Assembly (NCBI GenBank): GCA_023436485.1
Contig: JAEZIU010000275.1
Location: 1 to 10,117, forward strand
DNA: 10,117 nt
Reading direction: 5' to 3'
Source: Bacillota bacterium
Lineage (GTDB): Bacteria > Bacillota > Clostridia > Acetivibrionales > DSM-1351
The notes under the pieces are model-generated. The model did no database searches. It worked only from the letters and a program-made list of their open reading frames with translations, and was not told the origin of the DNA. This document shows, one piece after another, positions 1 through 8,115 of the stretch. The translations under genes and the position numbers were made by a program. Every line of letters begins with the position of its first letter. The stretch's first letter is position 1.

Positions 1-1395
1 AGAATTTCCAGAGTTCTTAGGCAAGGCTATCTTTCCAGAAACCCTATAAAACCGGATAACGCTACTGATATGCAATTGATATACAAAATGATACAGGAAG
101 GTAATTTAAATTTTAATAAGAATATGCTAAGCAGGCCCTCTTCCACGGGGTTTACAATCATAGGCACATCAGGAGTCGGAAAATCCACCTCAGTTGAAAA
201 AATTTTATCCTTATACCCTCAGATAATTGTTCACTCTAAATATAAGGGAAAACCATTTTGCAAATATCAGTTACCTTGGCTGAAGCTAGATTGCCCTTTT
301 GATGGAAGCGTGAAAGGCTTATGTAATAATTTCTTCCTTGCTTTTGATCAATTGCTTGGGGATAATACCTATAATAAATATGCCAATGGAAGAAATGTAT
401 CGGTAAATACCATGATGCCCATTATGTCACAACTGGCGCGAGATCATTGCCTTGGAATGCTTGTAATAGATGAAATTCAGCATTTAAGCCTTGCGAAAAG
501 TGGAGGCTCTGAAAAAATGCTTAACTTCTTTGTTAATTTGGTAAATACTATTGGCGTTCCGGTAATACTTATTGGGACAACAAAAGCTGCGAGTATTCTT
601 CAAAGCGAATTTCGTCAAGCCAGACGTGGTAGTGGACAAGGCGATTTAATCTGGGAACGTATGAAAAACAATGGATATTGGGAATTGCTGATAGAAGGTA
701 TGTGGAAGTACCAGTGGACCAAGCATAAAGTACAGCTAACCAAGGAGCTGATAGATAAATTATATTTTGAAAGCCAGGGTATTGTCGATATCGCGGTTAA
801 AATATTTATTCTTGCACAATCAAGGGCAATAGCTTCAGGAAAAGAGGAAATATCGGTAAAGCTGATGGAATGTGTAGCGAAGGAAAATCTTAAATTGGTA
901 AAGCCTATGCTCGATGCCTTGAAATCCGGAGACCTGAAGAAAATAGCACTTTATGAAGATATTAAACCAATTGATATCAAACAGTATATTGAGGACTACT
1001 CTTCATCACTTAATAAAAGACTAGGTAAGAAACCTGAACAGAAGTCGAACGATTCGTTTAATGTCACAGAACAGGCTGTCTTGAAACTGTTGGAGTTTGG
1101 AATTGACGAACCGATAGCTCGAGAAGCAATTGACCTTGCTATGAATCAAAATAATAAGCTGGATGCAGCTACCGACATCGCCAAAGAGGCAATGAAATAT
1201 ATACTAAATGATTTTGCACCCAATAAAGAGAAAAACATCAGTAAAAGCAAGAAAAAGAAGGCTCCATTGCTGGAACCAAATGACCTAAGATATATTGTAA
1301 GGCAAGGTAAAGATAATAATTTATCGGCTTATGAGTCCTTGAAGAAAGCGGGAATTGTTAAAGACTACAATAATGACTTTGTTATGACAGGATGA
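1..1395 (+). CDS. tnsC: TnsC-like AAA+ ATPase, Tn7 transposition regulator (5' end cut by window)
   Basis: TnsC is the ATP-dependent switch of Tn7-type elements: it assembles on target DNA marked by TnsD or TnsE and recruits and activates the TnsA/TnsB transposase. The frame is open from base 1, and codons 1-15 (including GYLSRNP) match the region before the ATPase domain of E. coli Tn7 TnsC from memory, so the ATG at position 70 is internal and roughly 80 residues lie upstream. Counting codons from base 1, Walker A GTSGVGKST is at 55-63, Walker B VIDE ends in D157-E158, and a sensor-like VILIGTTK strand is at 188-195. The stretch SGGSEKMLNFF and the segment around RRGSGQG are typical of Tn7 TnsC. 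A lysine-rich linker leads to a tail (codons 429-464, starting LRYI) that matches the Tn7 TnsC tail known to bind TnsA. The stop is 4 nt before tnsD, as expected in an operon. Confidence 0.97.
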   Translation, partial: RISRVLRQGYLSRNPIKPDNATDMQLIYKMIQEGNLNFNKNMLSRPSSTGFTIIGTSGVGKSTSVEKILSLYPQIIVHSKYKGKPFCKYQLPWLKLDCPFDGSVKGLCNNFFLAFDQLLGDNTYNKYANGRNVSVNTMMPIMSQLARDHCLGMLVIDEIQHLSLAKSGGSEKMLNFFVNLVNTIGVPVILIGTTKAASILQSEFRQARRGSGQGDLIWERMKNNGYWELLIEGMWKYQWTKHKVQLTKELIDKLYFESQGIVDIAVKIFILAQSRAIASGKEEISVKLMECVAKENLKLVKPMLDALKSGDLKKIALYEDIKPIDIKQYIEDYSSSLNKRLGKKPEQKSNDSFNVTEQAVLKLLEFGIDEPIAREAIDLAMNQNNKLDAATDIAKEAMKYILNDFAPNKEKNISKSKKKKAPLLEPNDLRYIVRQGKDNNLSAYESLKKAGIVKDYNNDFVMTG

Positions 1396-1399
1396 TTTT

Positions 1400-3295
1400 A
1401 TGCTTAATTCATTTCCGGAACCTTATCCGGATGAGCTTTTATATAGTGTACTAGCTAGGTTTCATATCAGACGTGGAAATACCGCCGCAAAAACAACTTT
1501 AAGAGAATTGTTTGGAGATTCAAAGGTAACTCCGGCGTATGATCTCCCGAGCCATATAGACAGACTGGTGAGTAATTTGCCTTTATATAATATTCATACG
1601 GCGGAGGACTTGATTTATAACAATACCCTATTTCCCTATTACGCTGCTTTTTTGCCAGAAGATAGGATTGAAAAAATACTAGTATCAATGAGAAGTAATC
1701 AGGGAGGAGATATTTTAACCAGATGTGGAATATTATCAAGCAAAATTTCACCTCCGCAATATTTTAGATTTTGTCCATTATGTAATCAGGAGGATATGAA
1801 AGAATTCGGTGAATGTTATTGGCATCGATTACATCAGCTTCCAGGTGTACATGTATGCGGCAGACATAGAGTGTTCTTAGAAAATAGTTCAGTGTTAACG
1901 CATAATAAGCACGAACTGATTGCCGCAAATCGGATTAATTGTAAAGCGCCTTCATGTAATGTCGGCAAAAATTGCAGCGATAAAGAAATAAATGGGCATT
2001 GTGAATTTGTCAAAGAAGCAGTATGGATTTTAACCAATCATCAGAAAATCGGCTCGCTTAGTACTATTAAAAATCGTTATTTGAATTTGCTTCAAAAGCA
2101 AGGTCTGGCATCTCCGACTGGCAGGGTTTTTCAAAAAGAATTAGTGAAGGCGTTTATAAGTTATTATGGACATTGCTATTTGCAGCAAGAACAGTCTGAC
2201 ATTGATGTTTATCAAGATAATACTTGGCTTTCCGGCATTGTACGAAAGTATAGAAAAAGCTTTCATCCGATTAACCATATTCTCATGATTAGATTTTTAT
2301 CAAGTTCATTGGATGATTTTTTTGCCATGGAAGAACCAAAGCAGCCCTTCGGGGAGGGGCCATGGCCTTGCCTAAATATAGCTTCTGGGCATTATATGGA
2401 AAATACAATTAAGGATATTGCCATAGTATATAGCACTGATGCAAAGCGAAGGAAAGGGATCTTTCGTTGCTCTTGCGGTTTTAGTTATATCAGATGGGAA
2501 TCGGATGTCTTGACTGATGACCGGTTTAGCTTTGATAAAGTCTTAGAATATGGATTGGTATGGGAAGCTAGGCTTAAAGAGTATATGCGGCATGATATTG
2601 GGCTCAGAGATATGTCTAGAAGGCTTAAGGTTGATCCAAAAACAATAAAGCGACATATTGCTGCATTTGAGCTTGAAAATTTGAAGGTGGTCAAGCCTGA
2701 AGAAGTTACAAAAAGCTCCTTACAGGATTTGGATACTAAAACAAGGCTGCAGAAGAGAACAATATGGGAGAACCTGCTGAAGCAGTATCCTGAAAAGTCA
2801 ATGAAGAGAATAAGAGCTGAGGCTGAAGATGTCTTTGGATGGCTATATCGCAATGATAAGGAATGGCTGTACAGTCTTCAGTATAATAAAAAAACAATTA
2901 GCAACCAAGCTTTTATGCGTGTTGATTGGGAGGAAAGAGACAAGCAGCTATATGAACAAGCATGCTTTGCCATTACGAAGTTGAAAGCTTCAAATACAAA
3001 GCCAATAAGGATAACGGTTAGTTCAGTTGGTAAGCTTATTAATAAACGTACTTTATTGGAGAAGCACTTGGATAAACTGCCACTTACGATGGAATGTTTA
3101 GCTAGAAATGTAGAAAGCGTTGAAGAATATCAGCAAAGAAAAGTAGAATGGGCGATCAGACTACTGGTGAGTGCAAATCAGGAGTTGCGAAAATGGAAAA
3201 TAGTAAAGACTGCTGGGATTAAAAATTATAAGACACCTGAAATAGATGAGCTTGTTAGTAGAGAAATGGAAGTTATATGCTCAAAAATTAACTAA
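1400..3295 (+). CDS. tnsD: TnsD/TniQ-family site-specific target selector
   Basis: TnsD recognises a specific chromosomal attachment site and brings TnsC there, giving safe high-frequency insertion. The 631-residue protein opens with the TniQ signature FPEPYPDELLYSVLARF (5-21). A CCCH zinc finger follows: C125-x2-C128, the block YWHRLHQLPGV (140-150), then C153-x2-H156; the spacing is close to that reported for Tn7 TnsD. Further cysteines at 181-201 and RCSCGF at 356-361 may hold more zinc. A helix-turn-helix lies at about 393-424 (RDMSRRLKVDPKTIKRHI), and conserved TnsD C-terminal stretches occur at 480-491 and 508-590. At 631 residues it is longer than E. coli TnsD (508) and far longer than minimal TniQ, which fits a DNA-reading TnsD and not a CRISPR-coupled TniQ. 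The ATG follows tnsC by 4 nt with only a weak AGGA upstream, so translation is probably coupled. Its attachment site cannot be read from this window. Confidence 0.95.
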   Translation: MLNSFPEPYPDELLYSVLARFHIRRGNTAAKTTLRELFGDSKVTPAYDLPSHIDRLVSNLPLYNIHTAEDLIYNNTLFPYYAAFLPEDRIEKILVSMRSNQGGDILTRCGILSSKISPPQYFRFCPLCNQEDMKEFGECYWHRLHQLPGVHVCGRHRVFLENSSVLTHNKHELIAANRINCKAPSCNVGKNCSDKEINGHCEFVKEAVWILTNHQKIGSLSTIKNRYLNLLQKQGLASPTGRVFQKELVKAFISYYGHCYLQQEQSDIDVYQDNTWLSGIVRKYRKSFHPINHILMIRFLSSSLDDFFAMEEPKQPFGEGPWPCLNIASGHYMENTIKDIAIVYSTDAKRRKGIFRCSCGFSYIRWESDVLTDDRFSFDKVLEYGLVWEARLKEYMRHDIGLRDMSRRLKVDPKTIKRHIAAFELENLKVVKPEEVTKSSLQDLDTKTRLQKRTIWENLLKQYPEKSMKRIRAEAEDVFGWLYRNDKEWLYSLQYNKKTISNQAFMRVDWEERDKQLYEQACFAITKLKASNTKPIRITVSSVGKLINKRTLLEKHLDKLPLTMECLARNVESVEEYQQRKVEWAIRLLVSANQELRKWKIVKTAGIKNYKTPEIDELVSREMEVICSKIN

Positions 3296-3300
3296 GGAGG
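3294..3300 (+). promoter_or_regulatory. Ribosome-binding site of tnsE
   Basis: AAGGAGG overlaps the tnsD stop codon (TAA at 3293-3295) and sits 8 nt before the first ATG of an ATGATG pair. The spacing favours the ATG at 3309 over the one at 3312. It is a much stronger site than the one before tnsD. Confidence 0.85.
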
Positions 3301-3308
3301 AACTGTAA

Positions 3309-4925
3309 ATGATGCTTAAAATACAACCGTGGCCCTTTAAGAGAGATGAGGAAGTACAATTATATTGGCTTTGCTCGCCTTTTTTAGATGCGCAAAAGGG
3401 ATGGCTGTTACAGGTTGTATTTAAAAAAACTGACAATAGTATTTGCGAGGTTACGGTACCGTGGGGAACGATTCCTTATCTAGTTCTTGGGCAGAAATAT
3501 ATGAACGGAATACCAATAATGAGTGGGAAGGTTGGAAGAGTCTATCAGTTAACTACACCGGATAGAAGCAGCTTTAAACTGGGCATGGCATATGATATCC
3601 CTCCTGCTTTGTATTATTTTTATAAAAACCAAAAATATGGATACCAGAGAATATGTAAATTTAGTATAGGGGATATCAATTATTATATTCCGTGCCTTGA
3701 GCTTGTTAGGAATTTTTTAACGCCTCATAAGGTGTTAGCAAATAATATTATGAAGCCAGGGGGCTTAGAACTTCTATTTGAGAATTGTTCAGTAAATGGA
3801 AAACGACTCTTCCTTGCACTATCAAGTGAGATAAAGGGAAGTTTGATATCTAATAATACCGCAAGCTATTTAGCTTGGCTAAAATATGATTATTACGCAA
3901 ACATGGCCTGGAATTCGATTTATAATAATGTGTTTTCTAAAGCTGTGTTAGACAATCCTTTCAAGCCAGTTGAAGAACTTCAGAAGGGTACATATATAGA
4001 ACTCATGCCACCGGTCGGAAACGGCTCAAATTGGACCGTTAGAGGGATTGGCATAGGAAAAGACATTTTGATACTAGAAATTTTGAGCAAAACAAATTTG
4101 TACATGCCCTTTAATGAAATACTATATACACATCCCTCTTTAACAAGTGCTGAATATTCAGATGATAATAGAAATTCAAGAATTGTTAGAAACCAGTATG
4201 ACAGAGATGTAATAGATTTGGAGACAACGGGGAAGGGAGCAAACAAAACTCAGGAAGAAGACATTGTTGATAGTATATCTATCGGCTTTGGCTTTGATAA
4301 AAGTCCGTATCTTGAGAAATTAAGACAGAAAAATCAAAAAACTAATATGGGTGATTATAGTATAAATGCAACCACCAGAAATTTTGACCAATACTGTTTG
4401 ACTAGCGGGGTAGGAACGACACAAGATTGGATCCGCGGAGGCGAAGTAAAACCACTTGAATTTACATCCTTAGAGCCGATGGAGGATGGAGCAACAAAGG
4501 GGCTTGAAGATTTCCTTGTGGTAGTAAACTACCTATTTGAGAAGCATGTGAATCTAGAAGTGTCAATTAACATTATATTAATTCCAGAGGGAAAAGTTTT
4601 TTCGTACTATCCGAATAGAGAGCGAAGAAATTGTGCAATTGTGAAGATTACCAGAAGTGGTAAACTTCCTTGCTATATAATCGAATTAGGTAGAGCTGAT
4701 GATTGGTCTATTTCAACACTGCTGCTCTACCAGCTTGTAGCTGATAAATCGCCAATTGATATTGAAAGATTTATAAAAAATTTGTTGGAGGAACTTGTCA
4801 ATAACAGCGGACATTGGAATAAACAGTCCTTGGATAAGGAAGTTTGTTATAGGTATGATATGGTGAAGCATATTAGTGGACAAAATCTATTATATTGGAG
4901 GGATAGGTTGCTAGCCCACTTCTAA
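3309..4925 (+). CDS. tnsE: TnsE-like target selector for replicating/mobile DNA
   Basis: In Tn7, TnsE directs insertion into DNA undergoing discontinuous replication, favouring conjugal plasmids and phage-like DNA, by recognising 3'-recessed ends and the beta sliding clamp. I assign this gene from its position directly after tnsC-tnsD, its length of 538 residues (equal to Tn7 TnsE as I recall it) and a conserved block. Residues 125-137, YYIPCLELVRNFL, align with the Tn7 TnsE stretch YHIPQLELARSLF that contains the reported clamp-interaction motif. The middle (about 280-345) is charged and low in conserved pattern, resembling the variable linker of Tn7 TnsE. The C-terminal part (about 395-538) has alternating hydrophobic strands and ends in a W-rich segment like the DNA-binding C-terminal domain. 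Overall identity looks low. No transmembrane segment or signal peptide is seen. It is the last gene of the tns operon. Confidence 0.88.
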   Translation: MMLKIQPWPFKRDEEVQLYWLCSPFLDAQKGWLLQVVFKKTDNSICEVTVPWGTIPYLVLGQKYMNGIPIMSGKVGRVYQLTTPDRSSFKLGMAYDIPPALYYFYKNQKYGYQRICKFSIGDINYYIPCLELVRNFLTPHKVLANNIMKPGGLELLFENCSVNGKRLFLALSSEIKGSLISNNTASYLAWLKYDYYANMAWNSIYNNVFSKAVLDNPFKPVEELQKGTYIELMPPVGNGSNWTVRGIGIGKDILILEILSKTNLYMPFNEILYTHPSLTSAEYSDDNRNSRIVRNQYDRDVIDLETTGKGANKTQEEDIVDSISIGFGFDKSPYLEKLRQKNQKTNMGDYSINATTRNFDQYCLTSGVGTTQDWIRGGEVKPLEFTSLEPMEDGATKGLEDFLVVVNYLFEKHVNLEVSINIILIPEGKVFSYYPNRERRNCAIVKITRSGKLPCYIIELGRADDWSISTLLLYQLVADKSPIDIERFIKNLLEELVNNSGHWNKQSLDKEVCYRYDMVKHISGQNLLYWRDRLLAHF

Positions 4926-4941
4926 TTAAATTTACAGTATT

Positions 4942-4984
4942 GAATCAACTAATCAGTTTGCATAAAAAGAATACTAATCATTTG
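4942..4984 (+). repeat. Imperfect direct repeat upstream of the nurA-herA promoter
   Basis: GAATCAACTAATCAGTTTG (4942-4960) is repeated as GAATACTAATCATTTG (4969-4984), sharing ACTAATCA and the flanking GAAT and TTTG, with starts 27 nt apart. It lies in the 173-nt gap between tnsE and the first cargo gene and runs into the -35 region of the predicted promoter. It could be an operator or activator site, or chance in A+T-rich DNA. Confidence 0.35.
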
Positions 4985-5013
4985 TTGTTTTATAGTAGAA
5001 TATGGTATATAAT
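4985..5013 (+). promoter_or_regulatory. Predicted SigA-type promoter for the nurA-herA unit
   Basis: A perfect -10 TATAAT (5008-5013) follows a partial -35 TTGTTT (4985-4990) with a 17-nt spacer. Transcription would start near 5020, leaving a leader of about 80 nt. The gap shows no convincing hairpin terminator for the tns operon, so some read-through into the cargo is possible. Confidence 0.6.
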
Positions 5014-5084
5014 GGTACTTGGAAAATTTATGAGCTTAATAATTGCTATTTAACTCTCAATATTTCTTAAATAATGATTGCTAT

Positions 5085-5090
5085 AAGGAG
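5085..5090 (+). promoter_or_regulatory. Ribosome-binding site supporting a TTG start
   Basis: AAGGAG lies 8 nt before the TTG at 5099. An in-frame stop (TAA at 5084-5086) overlaps this site and no ATG occurs in frame nearby, so the site fixes TTG as the start of the NurA-like gene. Confidence 0.85.
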
Positions 5091-5098
5091 ACTATAAA

Positions 5099-6223
5099 TT
5101 GGAGAATCATATTAGTAATTCCATAACTGATGTTATTAATAAAGCGCCTTGGAAGTCATTGGAGTTGCATCTTAATTCGCTGAAAGAAAGCATTGATGTT
5201 GCAATATGTGAAAGTCATGCATTAAGAAATAAATATCGTGATGAATTATTGAGTGATGACCCTGATTTAAAAAATAAAATAACTAGACCATCTGAAAAAT
5301 CCTTGATAGATGCACAGAAAGCATTCAAGGCGGGAGTGATAGCAGCAGCCGATGGAACAATTTCTCCAGTACCACTATTATCGGGATCAAAAATTCAGGT
5401 GGGAGTAGTCATTGTATCAAATCGTGGGGATGTTGTTGATTTGGTCACTAAGGTTTTTGAAACAGAACTATCTTCTAGCTATAGTTCAGCAAGAGATTAT
5501 TTTAAAAATTTAAGAAGCTCACGATCAATATCAAATCTTTTATCTCGAGCGATAATGCTTTATGGGGAAAGAAAATTGTTATTTGAACATGATGCTGATT
5601 GGAGATTTGTTCATGGCGAATTAATACCTCACGAATTAAGAACGGGAGCGGGTAGACCTGATATTAATTTACCACCAACATTCGAATTAATGTATCAATA
5701 CATCAACAGTAAGAATTTCATTGCTGTTACAGAAGCGTCAGATGATATAGATATTTTAAATGCTGCAATATTGTTGCAGCCAGGAGAATACATAGAGATA
5801 CGAACCCTAGAAGATAGCTTAAATACATTTTTAAATGGAGATGTCGTTACAGGGCAAGCCGCAGCAAATTTAAATAATGCGGATAAAGCACGTTTTAGAG
5901 AGTTTATTTCGAATGCTGGCCCACAGGTATCTGAAATTCTAGTTAAAGCTGGCAACAAACCATTTATTATAGAATGCCATAGTGAAAAAAAGGAAGAAGC
6001 TGTATCAATGTTTTTGACGGATGCTTTGTGGGTTAAAGGACTAGAAATTGATGGTAACGAATCAACAATAAGAGGATTTCCTTTTCATATAGATTTGGCT
6101 GATCAAGTAGCACGTACGTTATTTAAAGGTTCAGACTTTAGAAATATGGTTGAAACACGATTGTTTGATACCGGTATAGAGGCTGGTTTGTTTGATATTG
6201 ATCCAAGGAGGACTAGAGGGTGA
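5099..6223 (+). CDS. nurA: NurA-like nuclease domain protein, partner of the adjacent HerA ATPase
   Basis: NurA proteins are toroidal dimeric nucleases that dock on HerA hexamers to process DNA ends. I see a NurA-type pattern in 374 residues: a helical N-terminus (1-80), the first motif AAADGTIS with D85 followed by a hydrophobic strand (QVGVVIV, 100-106), a second strand motif FVHGEL (170-175), a central region, and the C-terminal family block GFPFHIDLADQVART (326-340). In classical NurA the second motif has an aspartate before the glycine (DG); here it is H172-G173, so the metal site may differ or this alignment by eye may be off. Possible acidic ligands nearby are E163, D165 and D167. The TTG start is fixed by AAGGAG 8 nt upstream. 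The gene ends in GTGA, shared with the start of the HerA gene, so the two are translationally coupled and probably act as one complex in the cytoplasm. Assignment rests on these motifs plus the HerA neighbour. Confidence 0.8.
   Translation: MENHISNSITDVINKAPWKSLELHLNSLKESIDVAICESHALRNKYRDELLSDDPDLKNKITRPSEKSLIDAQKAFKAGVIAAADGTISPVPLLSGSKIQVGVVIVSNRGDVVDLVTKVFETELSSSYSSARDYFKNLRSSRSISNLLSRAIMLYGERKLLFEHDADWRFVHGELIPHELRTGAGRPDINLPPTFELMYQYINSKNFIAVTEASDDIDILNAAILLQPGEYIEIRTLEDSLNTFLNGDVVTGQAAANLNNADKARFREFISNAGPQVSEILVKAGNKPFIIECHSEKKEEAVSMFLTDALWVKGLEIDGNESTIRGFPFHIDLADQVARTLFKGSDFRNMVETRLFDTGIEAGLFDIDPRRTRG
6205..6211 (+). promoter_or_regulatory. Ribosome-binding site for the GTG start of herA
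   Basis: AAGGAGG inside the end of the NurA-like gene lies 8 nt before GTG at 6220. This makes GTG the start and creates the 4-nt GTGA overlap with the upstream stop codon. Confidence 0.88.
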
Positions 6224-7986
6224 GCGAAAACGATTTTACTAATTCTTGCTATAGTGATTTTGATACAGAACAGAGTGGCAATGAGCGTATTGAAGATGAA
6301 AGTAATCAGGATATAAGTGTTATATCACAGGACGGGGATCAAGGTTCGCTAAGTGCTATAAGAGCATCTTTAATGCAACTTGGTTTTGTGAATTTTGATG
6401 GTGCGGGTGCGGATAACGCCTCTTCTGAAGCAATGGTATCGGCTGAAAACAGAAAGAATTTTCGTCGGGATGTATATGTTGGTATTCATGATAATGAACA
6501 AAATCTTGATTTTTTAGGCAGAATTGTTGAAGGTCCATTTCATGCTCCGCATGAAGTTGGAATTGATTCTGCTATTACAAGAACAACGGTTCTTCATCCG
6601 GATAGAACACAATTCCGACCGTCGTATTATGTTACAGGGACTATTGAGATATTAGGGCAGTTAATTGATAATGACAGATTAGTCCCTAGTCCTACTAGAC
6701 CACGACCATATTCAGAGATTTATATATTTCCCGCAAACAGACTAAAAAAGTTTCTTGATATAAATGGTGATTTTTATCTTGGTCAACTTATGGGATATGA
6801 AAAAATTAGTGTAATGGCGGATGTTAATAGTAAGAATTTTTTGCCTAGAAACGTTGGAGTATTTGGTACAGTTGGATCTGGAAAATCAAATACGACACAA
6901 GTAATTATAGAAGAAGCAATAAATGCGGGGTGGGCAGTTGTTGTAGTTGATGTTGAGGGTGAGTATGTTAAAATGAATGAGCCAACATCTGATCCTAGAT
7001 TAATTCCAATATTAGAAAATAAATTTGGTATCACACCAAAAGGAATAGACGATTTTAAAGTATATGTACCACAATCGGGGCATACAGAAGCATATAATCC
7101 TTTAAGGTTTAAAGTGCCAATATCTTCGTTGGATCCGTACGTTTTGTCTGATTTAATGGAATTAACAGAAGCGCAAGCACGACTTTTAGAAGGGATTATG
7201 GAAAAAGCTCAAAATACTACAAAAGCTAATAATAGAATGGGTGTTTTGTCTCAAGGTAATACTGCAAATCAATCAAGTAGATTTAATTTGCAAACATTAA
7301 TAGATGGATTAAATGGCGTAGGGAATATTGTTCCAACCAATACACCTCAAGTAACTATTGATACATTACGCTCAAAGTTAATTAGGTTAGGAATGTCTCA
7401 AATGCTTGACTGGAATGCGAATGCTACCACTCCTGAGCTCCCTGTAAATGATTTGCTGGTTCCGGGAAGATTGTCGGTTCTTGATGTCTCTGAAACAGAT
7501 GACCGTAGTCGGAATATTGCAATTGCTTATACGTTACAAGCCTTGTTTGATAAAGTTATACAGACACCAGTAAATGAGTTGATGCCGAATGGAAAAATAC
7601 GGCCCAAAGTTTTGGTTGTAATTGAAGAAGTGCATACCTTTGTTTCTAGAAATAATGCATCAAAAATGAGATCTGTTCTTGACAATATGCAGGTGATAAG
7701 CAGACGGGGTAGAAAACGTTGGATGTCATTGGCGTTGGTATCACAGCAGCCAGGACATGTTCCAGATGAGCTTTTTGAATTGGCGAATACTAGATTCATA
7801 CATCAACTAAAATCTGCATCTAATCTTGCCCCTGTTAAGCAGACCACAGGTGGTGTACATGAAGCGTTATGGTCAAACATTTCTTCGCTTGGTCCTGGAC
7901 AGTGTCTTGTTACTGGCGCGATTTTCAATAATCCGCTATTTGTAGAAATAAGGCCTGCGAAGACAAACCGTATGCATACTTCGTGA
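6220..7986 (+). CDS. herA: HerA-like FtsK/HerA-superfamily DNA translocase ATPase
   Basis: HerA is a hexameric ring ATPase that pumps double-stranded DNA through its pore and feeds a bound NurA nuclease. Residues 1-80 are acidic and probably disordered. Residues about 84-150 (VYVGIHDNEQ, then LGRIVEGPF) resemble the N-terminal HAS barrel. The RecA-like core carries Walker A GTVGSGKSN (216-224), the HerA signature VDVEGEYV (243-250), Walker B VLVVIEEVHTF (464-474) with E469 and E470 in the catalytic region, an arginine-rich RRGRKR stretch (495-500) that may contribute an arginine finger, and the typical SQQPGHVPDEL (508-518) and NTRFIHQL (523-530) motifs. A Gln/Asn/Ser-rich insert lies around 331-355. 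The length of 588 is at the upper end for HerA because of the acidic extension. It follows the NurA-like gene with a 4-nt overlap and is followed by a terminator, closing a two-gene unit. Superfamily assignment is very secure; the biological role (defence or repair) is inferred. Confidence 0.95.
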   Translation: MSENDFTNSCYSDFDTEQSGNERIEDESNQDISVISQDGDQGSLSAIRASLMQLGFVNFDGAGADNASSEAMVSAENRKNFRRDVYVGIHDNEQNLDFLGRIVEGPFHAPHEVGIDSAITRTTVLHPDRTQFRPSYYVTGTIEILGQLIDNDRLVPSPTRPRPYSEIYIFPANRLKKFLDINGDFYLGQLMGYEKISVMADVNSKNFLPRNVGVFGTVGSGKSNTTQVIIEEAINAGWAVVVVDVEGEYVKMNEPTSDPRLIPILENKFGITPKGIDDFKVYVPQSGHTEAYNPLRFKVPISSLDPYVLSDLMELTEAQARLLEGIMEKAQNTTKANNRMGVLSQGNTANQSSRFNLQTLIDGLNGVGNIVPTNTPQVTIDTLRSKLIRLGMSQMLDWNANATTPELPVNDLLVPGRLSVLDVSETDDRSRNIAIAYTLQALFDKVIQTPVNELMPNGKIRPKVLVVIEEVHTFVSRNNASKMRSVLDNMQVISRRGRKRWMSLALVSQQPGHVPDELFELANTRFIHQLKSASNLAPVKQTTGGVHEALWSNISSLGPGQCLVTGAIFNNPLFVEIRPAKTNRMHTS

Positions 7987-8044
7987 TAAGAGAATCTTAT
8001 GGTATGAAAATAAATACATTATGTGCCAAATTAGTAATTAATTA

Positions 8045-8078
8045 TGGTGCCGTGCTCTCGTGGGCGCGGCATTATTTT
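8045..8078 (+). terminator. Rho-independent terminator after herA
   Basis: TGCCGTGC (8048-8055) pairs with GCGCGGCA (8064-8071), giving an 8-bp GC-rich stem with one G-U pair and an 8-nt loop, followed by TTATTTT (8072-8078). It stands out in A+T-rich DNA and lies about 60 nt after the herA stop, so it likely separates the nurA-herA transcript from the next unit. Confidence 0.8.
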
Positions 8079-8115
8079 GTGAGAAAAATGCTAGAAGTAG
8101 TTATAAACAAAAATG

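Noticed and set aside
70..72. ATG at 70 as the start of tnsC
   Set aside because: The frame is open to base 1 and the preceding codons match the pre-ATPase region of Tn7 TnsC; there is also no ribosome-binding site before it. The gene starts outside the window.
2485..2853. Minus-strand open frame of 122 codons inside tnsD
   Set aside because: It is fully antisense to conserved tnsD coding sequence, is low-complexity and Ser/Phe/Leu-rich, and matches no recognised family. The other minus-strand frames are rejected for the same reason.
5047..5073. TATTTAA/TTAAATA inverted repeat in the nurA leader as a riboswitch or attenuator
   Set aside because: It is only 7 A+T pairs with a 13-nt loop and no T-tract, too weak to support a regulatory RNA.
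4926..5098. Transposon end (TnsB-binding repeats) in the gap after tnsE
   Set aside because: The repeats here are only two imperfect copies, with no terminal TGT...ACA signature. In Tn7 layouts cargo follows tnsE, so an end is not expected here.
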